DNA from: Ascoidea asiatica
Taxonomy: Eukaryota > Ascomycota > Saccharomycetes > Ascoideales > Ascoideaceae
Direction of reading: 5' to 3'
Assembly: GCA_001600695.1 (NCBI GenBank)
Contig: BCKQ01000002.1
Coordinates: 992,001-1,056,000 of the forward strand
DNA: 64,000 bases
A program made the position numbers and the translations under genes. The notes below the pieces were generated by a model, which was not told where the DNA came from, did not search any database, and worked only from the letters and a program-made list of their open reading frames with translations. Below, one piece after another: positions 28,224 through 37,293 of this stretch; within the stretch, counting starts at the first letter, position 1, and every line of letters starts with the position of its first letter.

Positions 28224-30521
28224 ATGAAATACCCTTTTAGTTTTACATTTTTCTTTTTTTCAATATTAAATTTATCAAACGCTGCTTTTCAAAGTGGCTC
28301 TAAACAAAATATGGTTGTTTATTGGGGTCAAAATTCTGCAGGCTCTCAAGAAGATTTAGCTTATTATTGTAATCAGGATAATGTAGATATTGTCGTTCTT
28401 TCTTTTATGACTACTTTTCCAGGTACTGATGATATTCCAACTTTAAATTTCGCAAGTGCATGTTCAGCAACTTTTTCAAATGGCTTACTATATTGTGATC
28501 AAATCGAATCTGATATTTTAACTTGTCAAAATAATGGTGTTAAAATTTTACTATCTTTAGGGGGTGCTTCTGGTTCTTATGGATTTGATTCTGATTCTGA
28601 TGCTGAATCTTTTGCAGAATCTTTATGGAATTTATTTCTTGAAGGTTCAAGTGATACAAAACCATTTGGTGATTCAATTATTGATGGTTTTGATTTAGAT
28701 ATAGAAAATAACATTCCTCAATATTATCCTGCTTTAGTTTCCAAATTAAGAGAATATTTTGAAACTGGTTCAAAAACTTATTATATTAGTGCTGCTCCAC
28801 AATGTGTTTATCCTGATGCTTCTTTAAAATTAGCTTTAACTGAATCTAATATTGATTTTGCTTTTATTCAATTTTACAATAATTATTGTTCAATTTCTGG
28901 TACTTTCAATTGGGATACTTGGGTTGATTTTGCTAATGATGATTCCTATAATTCAAATATAAAATTATATCTTGGTCTTCCAGGCTCTTCATCTGCTGCC
29001 GGAAGTGGTTATACTTCTGTTGATGATGTTCAATCAACTATAGATACAATCAGTTCTGATTCACAATTTGATGGAATTATGCTATGGGATGCTTCTCAAG
29101 GAACTTCAAATGAAATAGATGGTGAAACTTATATTGCAAAATTGAAAGCAATACTTCAATCCATTGATACTTCTTCTACTTCTTCTACTTCTTCTGTTTC
29201 TACCATTTCTTCCATATCATCTTCATCAGTTGCATCAACTATTATATCACATACTCCATCAACTACTTCATTAACTATTTCTTCTAGTATTTCTTCAACT
29301 AGTATTCAAACTATAATATCCAGCAATACTTCCCCTATAAGTTTTTCCAAATCAACGAGTGATATTTTAACATCAATTTATACCGATAATATCCTCTCCT
29401 CATCATCATCTGACTTATCATTATCTTCTTCCTCTGAATTTTCCCAAAAAGCACATTCCACAACCACTTCATCAATAACAACCGAATCTATTGAATCCTT
29501 ATCTACAAAAAAAACATCCATTTTATCTTCATCCACATTATTAGAGATTTCTACTCAAACTTCTGCTGAAGTATCCTCAGCATCAATAACCGATTCTTTT
29601 CAAACAAACACTCAAATAAATCCTGGTACAAGTACCAATGAAAGCATTTCAAGAACTTCAACAACCTCTAATGATAATACAAAAACTACAAAACAAACAA
29701 ATTCTAATACCATTACTGTAAAAACAGAATCTTCAATTTTTTCTCTTACAACAAATGATGTTCAAATAATTGAAGTTAATACCACTTTAAAAAGTACTGA
29801 TATTGCAATAGTAACAGTTACAAATTTCAATAATCAATACACAAAAACTAAAAATCCGTTAGCAACTACCATGTCAACTATCTATTCTGTTTTTTCAGAA
29901 ACTATCGAAAATGATTCTTTCGATCTGATGTCAGAAACCTTTAGTTCCAGTTTGGCAGTTACTCCGACTTCTACTGGTACAAAAGCTTCAATAACAGAAA
30001 TGAATATTGGGTCACATTCCAATACTGAAACAATTCAATTAACTTTAGCTACATCTGCTATAATAACAATAACTAATTCTGAAAATTCTGTTACTGTTGT
30101 AACCACTTCTATTAGTTTAATCACTTCAATTGCTCGACCAACTGATCAATCAGATGAAATTAAGGTCACTTGCAGTTCATTAACTGGTTTAGAACTTGCT
30201 CAATGTTTGAATGCAAACTTTCCTTCAAGTGATACAGCTGCAGATTCTGAAACATGTGAAGACGGTGCTTTCTCTTGTCTATCTGATGGTCGTTTGATAA
30301 AATGTTCTTATGGTAAATGGGTTGTTTTTGACTGTCCATCCGGTACTTCGTGTTATGCATTCACCGATACATTTGAATCTGTTTTTATAGCTTGCAACTT
30401 TGCCGATTATAAATCAGAATATACCAGTAACAAATATTCTAAGCGATCATTTGCAGGAAATTATTATCAATATAGACGTCATTTGCATAATAAGCACAAT
30501 AGGGATTCAATTAAAATCTAG
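28224..30521 (+). CDS. CTS1: Secreted GH18 endochitinase, Cts1-like
   Basis: 765 residues. Signal peptide of about 20 residues (MKYPF, hydrophobic core, SNA). The GH18 domain spans about 25-315 with VVYWGQNSAG, SLGGASGSYG and the catalytic DGFDLDIE (residues ~155-162; the last Glu is the acid). A Ser/Thr-rich linker of about 350 residues, likely O-mannosylated, follows. The Cys-rich C-terminal module at about 677-733 (CEDGAFSCLSDGRLIKCSYG) resembles a CBM19 chitin-binding domain. The enzyme cleaves septal chitin so that mother and daughter separate. S. cerevisiae Cts1 has 562 residues; the longer linker accounts for the difference. Three upstream ACCAGC boxes fit Ace2-type control. Confidence 0.95.
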   Translation: MKYPFSFTFFFFSILNLSNAAFQSGSKQNMVVYWGQNSAGSQEDLAYYCNQDNVDIVVLSFMTTFPGTDDIPTLNFASACSATFSNGLLYCDQIESDILTCQNNGVKILLSLGGASGSYGFDSDSDAESFAESLWNLFLEGSSDTKPFGDSIIDGFDLDIENNIPQYYPALVSKLREYFETGSKTYYISAAPQCVYPDASLKLALTESNIDFAFIQFYNNYCSISGTFNWDTWVDFANDDSYNSNIKLYLGLPGSSSAAGSGYTSVDDVQSTIDTISSDSQFDGIMLWDASQGTSNEIDGETYIAKLKAILQSIDTSSTSSTSSVSTISSISSSSVASTIISHTPSTTSLTISSSISSTSIQTIISSNTSPISFSKSTSDILTSIYTDNILSSSSSDLSLSSSSEFSQKAHSTTTSSITTESIESLSTKKTSILSSSTLLEISTQTSAEVSSASITDSFQTNTQINPGTSTNESISRTSTTSNDNTKTTKQTNSNTITVKTESSIFSLTTNDVQIIEVNTTLKSTDIAIVTVTNFNNQYTKTKNPLATTMSTIYSVFSETIENDSFDLMSETFSSSLAVTPTSTGTKASITEMNIGSHSNTETIQLTLATSAIITITNSENSVTVVTTSISLITSIARPTDQSDEIKVTCSSLTGLELAQCLNANFPSSDTAADSETCEDGAFSCLSDGRLIKCSYGKWVVFDCPSGTSCYAFTDTFESVFIACNFADYKSEYTSNKYSKRSFAGNYYQYRRHLHNKHNRDSIKI

Positions 30522-31552
30522 TGAAATGATTCACTGAAACTCACAATATTTGTATATATTTTTGAGATTACTTAGATAACTTATACACTTTAAGAACATA
30601 AGATCTTTATAATCCAAAAATTTTATTGGTTCTGCATATGGAAAATATAGGAAAGCCAAAACTACTCAGGCTACTAACCTTTTTGCTTTCAGTTTAAAGA
30701 AATTGAATATTTAGTTTATGTCGTTTATTTTCTTTTTTTTTGGTGATAGGGTTGTTTTATATTTTTTTACTTTTGGTGGGCTTGATCTTAATCATTTTTT
30801 GGGTCTTTTGTCATTTTTCTATTCATGATCTTTTTATATTATATATGAGGAAATACCATTATTTATTATATCAATTGCAATGCAATTCAACTCAATATAT
30901 ATTATATTTTGTTATTCTGAAGTGTATAAAAAAAATGAACTTTGAGAACTTGACTATATTGAATATTATATATCGAGAAAAAATCGATTGTTTATTGAAT
31001 TAAGAAAATGTAAAATAAAATATAACTATTTGAATTTCAAGAAGTGTCTTACTGAGATTCTCGTTATCGAATGTATTTGAACTTAGTTTGATTATTAAAC
31101 TTACTGAACATCATTTTAGAATTTGACTGATGTTCATTTTAAAAGTTGGGATCCAAAATCAATAAAACTTACTAAAACAGTAAGATGAGTGAGAAAAAAA
31201 GAACTGAAAAAAAAGCATTGTGAAATAATTATCTGATTGTTCATTTAAAAATAAATAACTAAAAACGAAGAATCCGAATAAAAAAATAAATAAACATATT
31301 TAAGAAAATAACCATAAAAATTTAAAGAAAATACTCAAAAATATCACAAAAAAAGTATGTTGTGAGGAAAATAAAGAAAAAGAAATAATAAATGAAATAT
31401 AATAAAATCATAATTAACAATCAACAATTAACAAATAGCAATTAACAAATAAAATAAAAATATCCAACTTATAAAAAACTAAAAATAAAGACAATAACAA
31501 AGACAAAATCAAAAATTAAAAACAAAAACAAAAACAAAAACCTAGTTATTCA
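30522..31552. other. Intergenic, convergent 3' flanks
   Basis: AT-rich. Open frames are hydrophobic and low-complexity, without family resemblance. Runs of AAAAAC repeats lie just past the stop of the following reverse-strand gene (about 31515-31545). Confidence 0.45.
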
Positions 31553-32815
31553 TTACTTCTTTTCTTGATAAATCATCTTAAATGGATTATCACCAAGTGT
31601 TTCTATCGAATAATGTGCATTCTTTGTCCATAGAGACATACCAAAAGTTTTTCTTTTCGTTTTGACTTTTTTCTGACTTTGTAAGTCATTTACTCTTCTT
31701 CTTTCATTATGATTTTCAATTCCTTTTTTTTGGTTTTTATTTTTGTTTTCATCTTCATCTATTGTAGTTTGTGTATTAATTTCCGTCACTCGTGTATAAT
31801 ATAAATTTGGAATCTTCTCCTGATTCATATCATTTAAATTGACTTTAGATGAGTTTATACTTGCTGGTGGTAATATTACTGATCCATATTTGTTTTTCTG
31901 ATTGACAAAATTATTGTATTTTGAATTAGTTGTATTGAAACTATCTGTATTATTATCATTATCATCGGTATCTATTTCATCAATATCAATTTCTTCAAAA
32001 ACATCATTTTTATTTCGTTGATTGTAAATCAATTTATTTTTACTATTTTTATTCCTGATTTTATCCTTTTTGCTATTTGGGATATTAGGATTTTCGTCAT
32101 TTTGGTTATTACTATTATTATCTTTATTATTATTATTTTCTATGACTGCTGATAAATTCATTGATAGTGGTTTGATTCTAGTTGAAGCTCTTGTTGATTT
32201 CATTCTGTATACATCTGGGGGACCGAAAAATCTTGAATAAAAATCAGTTGCATTATTATAAGAATAAAAATAATTGTTATCCGAAGGTTTTTCAATTTTT
32301 GAATTTGTTATCATCATATTCGACGTACTTAACTGGCCTTCCACTTTTTTATTCATATGATTTATATGCAAAATTATACAAATTACAATGATAAAGAAAA
32401 CTAGGATTGATAACCCAATTCCTGTCCAGGCTACAATTGTACATGTTTTATTATCTAAACATGTTGACCAATGTTTGAAAGAATCCCAATCAGATAATTT
32501 ACTTGAGGTTGCAAAATTGTGTGAGGTTGAAGATGTCGACGAGGATATAGATGAGGATGAAGAGGATGCTGACGTTAATGCTGAGGCTAAATTGGAAGTT
32601 AAGCCAGAAGAAGAAGTGGATATTGATAAAGAATATTCCAAGGAAGGTGATGCTGCTGCTGTTGTTATTGGTGTTAAAGTGGTAATTGAAGATATTACTG
32701 AATTCTCAGAATTATCTCTATTTTGTAATATTATTGATAGATTTTTTTTAGAATTATATATTGACTCAATTGTTGAATTTATCAATTTTTGAGAATACAC
32801 TACATCACCACTCAT
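31553..32815 (-). CDS. Single-pass membrane protein, possibly PRM5/YNL058C-like (paralogue B)
   Basis: 420 residues. Ser/Thr-rich N-terminal region to about residue 108, C-x5-C (Cys119, Cys125), a membrane segment at about 126-150, then a polar tail with Asn and Asp runs. It shares YGSVILPP, (I/E)KIPNLYYT followed by an acidic EI-T block, and a GDNPFKMIYQ C-terminus with the gene at 3990-5285. The two are therefore paralogues 27 kb apart in inverted orientation. The conserved tail motifs probably bind a common cytoplasmic partner. There is no signal peptide. The forward-strand ORF at 32388-32792 is the shadow of its Ser-rich region. Function unknown. Confidence 0.75.
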   Translation of the reverse strand: MSGDVVYSQKLINSTIESIYNSKKNLSIILQNRDNSENSVISSITTLTPITTAAASPSLEYSLSISTSSSGLTSNLASALTSASSSSSSISSSTSSTSHNFATSSKLSDWDSFKHWSTCLDNKTCTIVAWTGIGLSILVFFIIVICIILHINHMNKKVEGQLSTSNMMITNSKIEKPSDNNYFYSYNNATDFYSRFFGPPDVYRMKSTRASTRIKPLSMNLSAVIENNNNKDNNSNNQNDENPNIPNSKKDKIRNKNSKNKLIYNQRNKNDVFEEIDIDEIDTDDNDNNTDSFNTTNSKYNNFVNQKNKYGSVILPPASINSSKVNLNDMNQEKIPNLYYTRVTEINTQTTIDEDENKNKNQKKGIENHNERRRVNDLQSQKKVKTKRKTFGMSLWTKNAHYSIETLGDNPFKMIYQEKK

Positions 32816-34422
32816 TAGTAGTCATTAATTTTAATTTTGTTTTGGCTTAATTTATTTGAAGCTTCGAAGAAATGTTTCAAAAATATTCTCAAATTTTGGA
32901 TGAAGTTGATATTATATTAAATTAGGTTTTTTTTTTAAATTGTTATGACAGTGAAATTATGAAGATGATTTGGAATAAAGTAATTTGAAATGATACTTCA
33001 GAGGTTGATAAAAGCAATAATTGGTTACTTAAATTTGGTTGTAAATTAAAGGAATAAATAGGAGAAGACTTATGTTATAATAACGCCAGTATACTTTATA
33101 CTTTAGAGGTAAAATATTACAAAAAGGAAATATAATTCAAAAACAGAGTCTAATATAATTAGGACTTTTTAATTTTCTTTTAGACCTTGAAATTTATATT
33201 CAAAGATACTTTATGAAATTTCAAGTACTATTGAAATATAATATAAGTATTAGAAAAAATAAAAAAAGCTTTAGCAAGAGTTAAAAAAGAATAAATTTGA
33301 AAAATTGTAATAAGGATACTGAATTATATATATGCCATAAGATTGCCAATTGATTGCTAAGTTTATTAATAGAATTGAATTCTAAGATATTTGATTCAAT
33401 GAAAGAAAAAATAGGAAAAACAATGAAGGATATTGTCATTATTAGTACTAATTTTGAAAAGTAATTTTTATGTTCATTAAAAAACAGTATTCAAAAATGT
33501 GATGATAATTACCGAAGCTTAAATTAATCTAGAATAAGGGAGTTTTATTATTTTTTTCAAATTACATGAACAGCTACATTAGTATCATTTAAATTAAGTG
33601 TAAAAGAAAAATGTTCTCCCCTGTTCAAAAAGATAAAATTTTGGATATTCTTAAAATTTAATCATACTGTTTTACCACATATAAAATCTTTTTAAACATT
33701 ATGCTTATTTAAAAAAGAACGAGAAAAAAGCTAGCATTACAAAATTTTTTTCAAGATTAACGAAAGTGAACCATCAATATTCAAGTTTAAAATATAACTT
33801 TGAATGTTTCAAGCTGCAATTTTTAGCATTATCCCAGAATTGATCTTGAATTCAAGTTAACCCTTTTTTTGATGTTATCGGTATTGGAAAACTACCGCTG
33901 GAATTTTCCGGTTATTTAAAGTTAACGGTTCCTGAAAAATCAAACTTAAAGTGTGCTGCCGTTGCAATTGCCGAGATAGTTTCTTGCGACCGGTAGCCAC
34001 CGAGTGTCACAAAAAAGTTGGTAGCTGCAACTCAAACGCTTCAGTAGGCAAATGGTGTTTGAAAGAACAAAACCGTGATATTGGCGACAACTATTTAAGG
34101 GCAAAAAAACACAAATTATAGGTTATAGCTGTAGGACAAAAATATTTTCTGGGACACATATCAATCATCATGTGATATTGAAGGTTTAGAGTCATACACT
34201 CAATTATGGACATTTAGTAAAGCTCTTTCTAACTCATGAAAAAAGTCAAATTCAAAAGAAACCAAAAATTAATAGTTCAATAGTTTATCATAGAATTTAT
34301 AATAATATCTTTCTCTTAATTGACTAAAATAAGTATCATTGTATTGATTCTTTAGTAAAAATATATCATTATTATCTATATTTTTAATAATAAGAAAAGA
34401 AAACAATTTTACAAATAAAAAA
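32816..34422. promoter_or_regulatory. Divergent upstream region, paralogue B/GCD7
   Basis: 1.6 kb, mostly AT-rich with no gene seen. A GC-richer island at about 33880-34090 contains several CGG words (CCGCTGG, TTCCGGTTA, CGACCGGTAG, CACCGAG), possibly regulator sites. Confidence 0.4.
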
Positions 34423-35658
34423 ATGAGTTCTTCTGATTCTCAAACTGAATTAAATATTCAAATTGATTTTTTTATATCAAAATTAAAAAGACGTCAAATA
34501 TCTGGGTCATATATAGTTGCAACAGAAACAGCTCAACTTTTGATAAGAGTTATTTCTGGTGCAAAATGGTACACTCCAGATCAGTTGATTTCACAAATAC
34601 GGCAAATTGGGCAAAGGCTAATTGATGCTCAACCAAGGGAATTTGCTTGTGGTAATATAGTTCGAAGAGTATTATCATTGATTAGAGATGAAATTAAAGA
34701 GAAAAAATTAAATATAAATACTTATAAAAATAATAATAATCCAAATAATGGAACTAATAATAATAATAATAACAATAATAATAGTAATGGGTTAAATATG
34801 ATTAGTGCAAATTCAACAATAGATGATCCAATTTTCACTTCAATGTTTAATTTGTTATCAACTGAAAAAGATCGTCAAGAGAGTATAGAAAAAGATCATT
34901 TAAAAACAATAAAAGATAAAACAGCTATACAGTCAAAAGAAAAAAGCAATCGTCAATTAGTTAATTATTTAAGATCAACTATAATTCAAGATATTAAAGA
35001 ATTAATTGATGAAATAGTTACAACTGATGAAGGTTTAGAAAGTAAAGCTGTTGATTTAATTCATGATGATGAAGTTTTATTAACTCCAACACCAGGTTCC
35101 AAAACAGTTTTAAAATTTTTGAAAAAAGCTAGACAAAAAAGAAGATTCACTGTTTTAGTTACAGAATCTTTTCCAAATGATACTTTAACTGCTCATAAAT
35201 TTGCAAAAGAATTAGCTGATGCGAATATAGAAACTATTGTAATTCCAGATAATTCTGTATATGCATTAATGTCAAGAGTTGGAAAAGTAATAATTGGAAC
35301 AAGAGCCGTATTCAAAAATGGTGGATGTGTTACAAGTTGTGGAGTTTCTTCCGTTTGCGAATGTGCTAAAGAACATAGAACTCCAGTATTTACTGTTACT
35401 GGTATTTATAAATTAACACCATTATATTCTTTTGACAGAGAAAGTTTAATTGAAATTGGTAATTCTGGTAAAGTTATTCTATATCAAGAATCTGATTTAA
35501 TTCAAAAAGCAAATTTCACAAACCCTTTATTTGATTATGTTCCTCCTGAAAATATTGATATTTATATTACTAATTTAGGTGGATTTTCTCCAAACTTTGT
35601 TTATAGAATGGTTCTCGATAATTATAAGGCTGAAGATGTTGATTTAATAGATAATTGA
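34423..35658 (+). CDS. GCD7: eIF2B beta subunit
   Basis: 411 residues. The N-terminal helical part has ISGSYIVATETAQLLIRVIS and FACGNIVRRVLSLIRDE. The C-terminal Rossmann-like half has RFTVLVTESFPND, VIPDNSVYALMSRVGKVIIGT, VFKNGGCVTSCG and a FDYVPPENIDIYITNLGGFSP end. Gcd7 is part of the eIF2B regulatory core that senses phosphorylated eIF2, and so of general amino-acid control of translation. A poly-Asn insert near residues 105-125 explains the length beyond S. cerevisiae Gcd7 (381 residues). ATG start; no intron. Confidence 0.95.
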   Translation: MSSSDSQTELNIQIDFFISKLKRRQISGSYIVATETAQLLIRVISGAKWYTPDQLISQIRQIGQRLIDAQPREFACGNIVRRVLSLIRDEIKEKKLNINTYKNNNNPNNGTNNNNNNNNNSNGLNMISANSTIDDPIFTSMFNLLSTEKDRQESIEKDHLKTIKDKTAIQSKEKSNRQLVNYLRSTIIQDIKELIDEIVTTDEGLESKAVDLIHDDEVLLTPTPGSKTVLKFLKKARQKRRFTVLVTESFPNDTLTAHKFAKELADANIETIVIPDNSVYALMSRVGKVIIGTRAVFKNGGCVTSCGVSSVCECAKEHRTPVFTVTGIYKLTPLYSFDRESLIEIGNSGKVILYQESDLIQKANFTNPLFDYVPPENIDIYITNLGGFSPNFVYRMVLDNYKAEDVDLIDN

Positions 35659-36124
35659 AACCTTTTATTATGTTTTATTATATGTTTTATTCGGACTTAT
35701 TTTAATCATTTAATTACATGTTATTTTAACTATTTTATTCTTCCTAGGTAAACTAGGGCTTCAAATAATTTTCACATAAATTTTATTTTTTTTAATAAAT
35801 AAAATGCAGGGTAATCCATTTGACATCCTCACCATTCTTTTTTCAAAAAGTTATAAAAACAATAAACATTTGAGAATTTTTATTTTATTTTATTTATTTT
35901 TCTCTTTTTTTAAAGCAAGCCTTGTGCCTTGCTCGGTTTTTTGTATAAATTTAAAGATCTTGAGCTGGATTCATCTTTCGTTAAATTATTAATGAGATTT
36001 TGATAATAGGCAATATCAATTTTGGGATTTTATTTGAGTGCGATTGCATTCGAGAATGATGTAACTGTAATTAATAAGCCTAACAGATAATTATTACTAT
36101 TACTAAAAATTTGACTAATTGTTT
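35659..36124. other. Intergenic, convergent 3' flanks
   Basis: T-rich sequence. A 62-codon forward frame at 35804 is hydrophobic and low-complexity and is not accepted as a gene. Confidence 0.45.
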
Positions 36125-36829
36125 TTAACTTACTTTGGTTTCTGTACCATTGATGCTTTCAATCAACCTTTTCATTTCTTCGAATTCTTTGATTTTTTCT
36201 TCGTTTTCTAATTCATTTTTTTTCTCATCCAATTCTTTATATTTTCTTTTTGATTTTTTAGTTTTACTTTTTTTAACAGTTGATTTTTGTTCATTTATAA
36301 CTTTACTTCTACAATTTTCAGGATAAAACTTTTCTTGTAACTTTAAGGCCAATATTTGTCTTGCATGTTTTCTATTTTGTTCTCTTGATCTGGTAGCTTG
36401 AGATGTTACCACAATTCCAGTTGGAATATGATGAAGCTGAACTTTGCTGTTTGTTTTATTAATCTTTGAAATATTTAAAATCATATTTTGAGTTAGTTTG
36501 AAAAACTATTAATTCTAAAGAAGATTTGATACTCTGTATTTTATCAATAATTACTCACTTTTTGGCCACCTTTTCCACTCCTACACCAAATGCAAAAAAA
36601 ATTCAAATCAATTGATAACAGTTAGTATTTTGATACTCTGAAAAAAATCATTTATTAGAACTACATACCCTCCTTTGATAAATACTTCTTCTATTTCATC
36701 TTCGTTAACTTTCGGTCTTGGAGGAAACTTATTTTTACTGAGATTAGTGTAAACAGAGACAGAAAAGAATCTGGATCCATTCCTCAACACACTGCTATTC
36801 AATCTAGATCTTCCATAAAGAGAAATCAT
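36125..36829 (-). CDS. RSO55: Mitochondrial release-factor-like GGQ protein, three exons
   Basis: Exons (reverse) 36829-36669, 36580-36559 and 36463-36125 give 173 residues. Introns are 88 nt (GTATGT, TACTAAC, GTGTAG) and 95 nt (GTGAGT, AACTAAC, CAAAG). The 22-nt middle exon completes GG and supplies SGKGGQK, the catalytic GGQ of class I release factors. Exon 3 continues [19 protein letters not shown] and [16 protein letters not shown], family-typical, and ends in a Lys/Glu-rich helix. The N-terminus (Arg/Ser-rich, RFFSVSVY) is a plausible mitochondrial import signal. Homologues are YLR281C/Rso55 and human MTRFR (C12orf65), which rescue stalled mitoribosomes. The last codons contain AAAGTAAGT before the stop; I take this as coding. 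Confidence 0.85.
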
Positions 36830-37293
36830 AACAATTCTTACTCGAAATACAGAATTTTGGTTGACAAAACAATAGTTCTTTGAATCGAGATTACCAATTT
36901 ACAATTATTAGAATACCATTATCATCAAAATCACCTTCAACTAACTTTCAAATCACCTTTTAATCCCCTTCGTTCACCATTCACATGCTCAAGTCAATTT
37001 TTCAAACTATTACCCTTACTTGTGTTTTTTAAATAGACCACCGAAGTAGCTGCGCCGGGTGACCTTTTGCTCTTCTGTTTGTTTTTCTGCTTTCAAAGTT
37101 CGCAGTTCAACCAAAAATATCATTGAAGACTTCAAAAGGTGAAAAAAGATTTGAAGAACTGCAAAACGATCCAAAATAACAAAATAAAAACTACTTCAAG
37201 AGAACAAATCTATTTAAGCCAAGTATTTATTGACGAAAAACAATTGAGCTTGATGAAAAAAAGTCTGCATTGTCTTGTTTTCCCATTAGAAAA
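36830..37293. promoter_or_regulatory. Divergent promoter region, RSO55-like/YSH1
   Basis: 464 bp. The centre (37020-37110) is GC-richer, with GCGCCGGGTGACC and CTTTTGC words. No gene seen; the frame at 37139-37330 runs into YSH1 exon 1 in another phase. Confidence 0.4.

Noticed and set aside
32388-32792. 134-codon acidic forward ORF
   Set aside because: Antisense shadow of the Ser-rich region of membrane paralogue B; Ser codons read backwards give Glu/Asp/Val.
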